A DNA stretch of 27,871 bases from WJLY01 sp964399265 (GTDB lineage Bacteria; Joyebacterota; Joyebacteria; Joyebacterales; Joyebacteraceae). The notes under the pieces are model-generated. The model was not told the DNA's origin, made no database searches, and worked only from the letters and a program-made list of their open reading frames with translations. The position numbers and the translations under genes are program-made. Within the stretch, counting starts at the first letter, position 1; every line of letters begins with the position of its first letter. The DNA lies in the NCBI GenBank assembly GCA_964399265.1, contig CAYNQF010000026.1, positions 1 through 27,871 of the forward strand, given 5' to 3'. Below are positions 24,968 to 27,871 of this stretch, piece after piece.

Positions 24968-24995
24968 GAAGCCCGGACGTATTCGTCCGGGCTTC
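24968..24995 (+). terminator. Strong terminator after the HExxH protein
   Basis: GAAGCCCGGACG (24968-24979) pairs perfectly over 12 bases with CGTCCGGGCTTC (24984-24995) around the four-base loop TATT. The stem ends in TTC, giving a short U-rich 3' side. It lies 70 bases after the stop codon. Confidence 0.78.
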
Positions 24996-25019
24996 CCGTT
25001 CGTGACTCGCGGCTTGCGG

Positions 25020-25033
25020 ACTCCTGACCCCCC
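25020..25033 (+). repeat. 14-base intergenic motif, copy 2
   Basis: Exact second copy of ACTCCTGACCCCCC found at 21785-21798. Confidence 0.4.
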
Positions 25034-25349
25034 AGTTCGGAATCCACGGTCTCGTCAGGTTATGGAAGAGAACGAATCGGCCTTCCGTAATCCCTCTGAT
25101 AGACCGCGAGCCAGAATCAATGCTCCAGAGCGGGTCCGATGGCAGTCCTTGACGCCCGTCCTGACGGAGGACTCCGTGAGTGGTGGCAACCACGACAAAG
25201 AGCCAACGGACCCGCCGGTCCCAGCGCGTGAGGGAGTGAGAGAGGAGGAGAGGTGCCAAATCACCCGGGCGTCCCGATGCTGGTCGGGAAAGCCCGCAGC
25301 CTGCTCGCGCGAAGGACGCATATTCTGTTGTCAATCCCCGGCGCCACTT

Positions 25350-25386
25350 GGAGGGGGGCTCGTCGAGCCGCTCCGGGTCCCCCTCC
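25350..25386. repeat. Nested inverted repeat
   Basis: GGAGGGGG (25350-25357) is the exact complement of CCCCCTCC (25379-25386). Between them GGCTC (25357-25361) can instead pair with GAGCC (25365-25369). There is no T-run on either side and no adjacent gene, so a terminator role is doubtful. Confidence 0.45.
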
Positions 25387-25779
25387 GCGGCCTCCTTGCC
25401 TTGGAAGCCTGTGCGTCAGCCGCAGCCACTACCTGCTGTTGCACCGGGTCTTGTGACTGTCGAAGATCGATGGGTGCTGTCCGGACCTTCTACTTCTGTC
25501 GCACCCGACCTCTTGTAGGGCATGGAGCGTGCCAGTCCGGCCGATCCGCCCTGCCTCAAATCGATTTCTGAGTGGTCGCTTAACATATTACTGGCTATAC
25601 ACTTACGCGGCATCGCCCACACTACCGGACAGACCCCAGAAGCGCTCGTTTGAAGCGTTCACGACACCTGGTCGGCGAACGATGTTCACATACACTCTAT
25701 CTTCACTTCTGGTAACAAGTTGGACGAACGTCGATAATACGACAGGTCGTCGTGAGTGCGACGTCACTATTGGGCAAGA

Positions 25780-25807
25780 AGAAGAGCCGGCATGGGCCGG
25801 CTCTTCT
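25780..25807 (-). terminator. Strong terminator of the sigma54-type activator gene
   Basis: AGAAGAGCCGGC (25780-25791) and GCCGGCTCTTCT (25796-25807) form a perfect 12-base stem around a four-base loop. Read on the minus strand the stem is followed by TCTTG, giving a U-rich end. It lies about 100 bases after the stop of the activator gene. Confidence 0.72.
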
Positions 25808-25827
25808 CGAATGTGGCTCGTTCCTGT

Positions 25828-25871
25828 GGTGCTCCGGTGATGCTCTGGTGACGCTCCGATGGTGCTCCGGT
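25828..25871. repeat. 11-base tandem repeat, four units
   Basis: Four consecutive 11-base units: GGTGCTCCGGT, GATGCTCTGGT, GACGCTCCGAT, GGTGCTCCGGT. The first and last are identical and the middle two differ at three positions each. It lies between the activator stop codon and its terminator, so it would be in the mRNA 3' end. Confidence 0.6.
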
Positions 25872-25905
25872 GTCGGCCGGACGGTGCCCCGGCAGCGCTT
25901 CTGGT

Positions 25906-27870
25906 CTACTCCATCCCGTACTTGTGGAGCTTGGTGTAGAGGCCCGTCCTGGACAGACCCAGTTCTTCCGCGGCCAGTCTCTTGCTGTTGCCGGACCTTT
26001 CGAGCGCCCGCGCGATCCTCGCGCGCTCCAGGGCTTCCACCTCGCCCTTCAGGGACACGGCGTCCGCATCGGTACGAACGCCCGACGCCACGGCCGCTTC
26101 GTGCCTCGCGCGCAGCTCCGGCCTCAGGTCGTCGATCTCGATGAGCCCGCCGTCCGCACACAACGCAACCCCGCGTCGCACCTCGTTCTCGAGTTCGCGG
26201 ACGTTATTCTCGCTCCAGTCGTAGTTCAGGAACAGCTCCCTGACCTCGCGGGAGAAACCCCTCACGCTCTTGTCCTCGAGACGACCGTACATGTCGAGGA
26301 AGTGCTCCATGAGGAGAGGTATGTCCTGCGGTCTCGCGCGCAGCGGAGGGATCTCGATGACGAACGTGCTCAACCTGTAGAAGAGGTCGGCGCGGAACGT
26401 GCCGTTCTGCACCTCTTCTCTGAGATCACGGTTGCTCGCCGAGATCACGCGGGCGTCGCTGGTCCTGACCACGCTCTCCCCCACGCGACGGTACTCGCCG
26501 CTCTGGAGGAAGCGCAGCAGCTTGACCTGCAGCTCGGGGCTCATCTCGCCGATCTCGTCAAGAAAGAGAGTCCCGCCCGAGGCAACGGCCACGAGCCCTT
26601 CCCTGTCGCGGTCGGCGTCAGTGAACGCGCCCTTGACGTGCCCGAACAGCTCGCTCTCCTGGAGGTTGGGCGGGACGGCGCCGGAGTTCAGCGCGACGAA
26701 CCGACCCTTGGCGTCCGAGCCGTAAATGGTGCGGGCGAGCACGTCCTTGCCGACACCTGACTCACCAAGGACCAGAATGGGAATGTCGCTGCCCTTCAGA
26801 CGTTCGACGCTCGCCAGGATACCCAGCATGCCCGTGTCTCGGGTTATGAACTCGCTCGAGGGAGTCTCGACCCGCTCGCCGGCGTCGGTTCCTGCTGCGA
26901 TCGCGGGGACGCGGTCGGCGTGCAGCAGCATGAGCATGTGCGCCGCGGCGCCCATGAACTCAATGTCGTCGCTCCCGAACGAACCCTCCCGGCGGTCCGC
27001 GTAGAGCGCCCTGCAAACTGACGAGCCGGCCTCGCCGGCCGCAGGGAACACGGCCGCGGATGCCAGACCGTCGGGCGCCGACGCGCCGGCCAGGACCACG
27101 GGCTTCGAACAGGACGAACTCTCGACGATCGACCGGACGACCCTGCGCGCCTCCGCAAGCCGGCGCCCGGTCCTGTCGAACGAGGTGACCACAGCGGGCA
27201 GTTCGCCCGGCCGCGCCTCGAACAGAACGAGACGGTCAGCCGAGACCGCGCCGGCGATCCGCGACGCCATGTCGTGTAGCGTGTCGGCGGTAACGTCTGT
27301 GTCGTACAGGCGCCTGTAGCCCTCGGCGATAACAGCGTATCTGCCTGGAGGCGCCACGACGGCCGCGGCCAGCTCCATGTCGATCTCGCGAAGGAGAGAC
27401 GAAGACTCGGCGAGGGCATCGTCCTCGCGTGCGACCTGGAACGAGGTCCTGGCCCGCTCCAGCCACTCCCTTGCACGCCCCTGCTCTCCGGCCGTGCGGA
27501 GGGCCCTCGCGCGCTCCAGACGGCAGCGGCCAACCCAGTACTCGGCGCCGATTCTCAGAAAGAGCTCTTCTGCCGCGAAGAGCCTGGCCTCTATGCGTTC
27601 GATCGGCACGTCGTCATCGACCGCGGAAGCAGCAATGCCCACGCCGGCCACGAGCGACGTCCTCGCGAGTTCGAAAGACTCGCCGGTCCGCCGCAGGGCC
27701 TCCTCGGCCGCGCGGATGCGTTCGCGCGCTCCCGCCCTGTCTCCGCGAGCGAAGAGGATGCCCGCCAGGACGCGCATGGCCGCGCCCTCCTCGAGCCTGT
27801 CGCCCAACCTGGCCGACAGCTCGAGAGACTGCGCGCAGTCGCGCTCGGCCTCGTCCAGCCGGCCGACTGC
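25906..27870 (-). CDS. Sigma54-type AAA+ transcriptional activator with TPR and GAF-like sensor regions (5' end outside window)
   Basis: The frame runs off the window edge; 654 residues are visible. The N-terminal ~190 residues are helical repeats of TPR type (for example RLEEGAAMRVLAGILFARGD, then YWVGRCRLERARALRTAGE). Next comes a GAF-like sensor domain of about 150 residues (LHDMASRIAGAVSADRLVLFEA). The AAA+ core has Walker A GESGVGKD, ELFGHVKGAFTDAD, Walker B GGTLFLDEIGEM and an R-finger region FRADLFYRL. The C-terminus is a Fis-type helix-turn-helix (NSKRLAAEELGLSRTGLYTKLHKYG). Such proteins activate promoters of the sigma54 holoenzyme. The sigma54-contact loop reads GAFTDA instead of GAFTGA, a variant seen in other members. 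No receiver domain is visible, so input probably comes through the TPR or GAF parts. Targets are not evident. Confidence 0.9.
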   Translation of the reverse strand, partial: AVGRLDEAERDCAQSLELSARLGDRLEEGAAMRVLAGILFARGDRAGARERIRAAEEALRRTGESFELARTSLVAGVGIAASAVDDDVPIERIEARLFAAEELFLRIGAEYWVGRCRLERARALRTAGEQGRAREWLERARTSFQVAREDDALAESSSLLREIDMELAAAVVAPPGRYAVIAEGYRRLYDTDVTADTLHDMASRIAGAVSADRLVLFEARPGELPAVVTSFDRTGRRLAEARRVVRSIVESSSCSKPVVLAGASAPDGLASAAVFPAAGEAGSSVCRALYADRREGSFGSDDIEFMGAAAHMLMLLHADRVPAIAAGTDAGERVETPSSEFITRDTGMLGILASVERLKGSDIPILVLGESGVGKDVLARTIYGSDAKGRFVALNSGAVPPNLQESELFGHVKGAFTDADRDREGLVAVASGGTLFLDEIGEMSPELQVKLLRFLQSGEYRRVGESVVRTSDARVISASNRDLREEVQNGTFRADLFYRLSTFVIEIPPLRARPQDIPLLMEHFLDMYGRLEDKSVRGFSREVRELFLNYDWSENNVRELENEVRRGVALCADGGLIEIDDLRPELRARHEAAVASGVRTDADAVSLKGEVEALERARIARALERSGNSKRLAAEELGLSRTGLYTKLHKYGME

Positions 27871-27871
27871 G

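Larger units (their letters stand above)
24899..25905. other. Gene-poor kilobase with hairpins and repeats
   Basis: Open frames here are short, lack ribosome sites and resemble nothing I know. The stretch holds a terminator (24968-24995), the second copy of a 14-base motif (25020-25033), a nested GC-rich inverted repeat (25350-25386), GGGTGC pairing with a later GCACCC near 25500, a near-palindrome around AAATCGATTT (25555-25572), an AT-richer zone (about 25573-25770), a second terminator (25780-25807) and an 11-base tandem repeat (25828-25871). A decayed gene or an untranslated RNA is possible; neither is shown. Confidence 0.5.

Noticed and set aside
25030..25050. tRNA T-arm-like sequence (CAGTTCGGAATCCAC)
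   Set aside because: The T-loop has an extra base and no matching acceptor, D-arm or anticodon arm could be placed around it.
25529..25840. Possible small gene in the gene-poor stretch
   Set aside because: No ribosome site, no recognisable sequence, and its end runs through a terminator hairpin and a tandem repeat.

Overview
High-GC Gram-negative DNA. The genes carry many Sec signal peptides, two lipoboxes, outer-membrane barrels ending in Phe, and a secreted protein with a FlgD/T9SS-type C-terminal Ig-like domain. This style suggests an uncultured FCB-group lineage (Eisenbacteria/Krumholzibacteriota-like). That placement is inference; no rRNA or tRNA is present to test it.

Layout. 1-3.1 kb: the C-terminal half of an MFS transporter, a Cys-rich secreted protein on the minus strand, and a GNAT/C39-like-peptidase fusion. 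3.2-9.8 kb: an envelope module of a minus-strand lipoprotein, a divergent outer-membrane protein with periplasmic Ig-like domains, an ECF sigma factor overlapping a membrane anti-sigma-like protein, and a secreted protein of seven Ig-like repeats. 9.9-12.6 kb: a minus-strand sulfur operon with a CstB-like persulfide dioxygenase-rhodanese and a two-gene YeeE/YedE transporter. 12.7-14.6 kb: a small barrel followed by a lipoprotein alkaline phosphatase. 14.7-17.4 kb: a minus-strand MFS-MATE pair overlapping as TTGA. 17.5-17.8 kb: a stranded FlgD-like C-terminal domain. 18.0-21.6 kb: fusA and a secreted FlgD-domain protein. 21.9-24.9 kb: an S41 protease and a secreted HExxH protein. 24.9-25.9 kb: no convincing gene, but several hairpins and repeats. 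25.9 kb to the end: a sigma54-type activator cut by the window edge.

The most interesting part is the envelope module. The sigma gene (plus strand) and the lipoprotein gene (minus strand) are preceded by the same promoter, CGGGAACAT-N16-CTCTAA, which has the form of a sigmaE-type ECF promoter. The predicted periplasmic domain of the anti-sigma-like protein is visibly related to the Ig-like domain in front of the neighbouring beta-barrel. This suggests a regulated surface-assembly or envelope-sensing circuit in which sensor and outer-membrane client share a domain. A strong hairpin lies between the anti-sigma gene and the Ig-repeat gene.

Good sigma70-like promoters can be read for the Cys-rich protein, the sulfur operon and, more weakly, the MFS-MATE pair and fusA. 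Clear hairpin terminators follow the phosphatase/MATE convergence, the FlgD-domain protein, the HExxH protein and the sigma54 activator.
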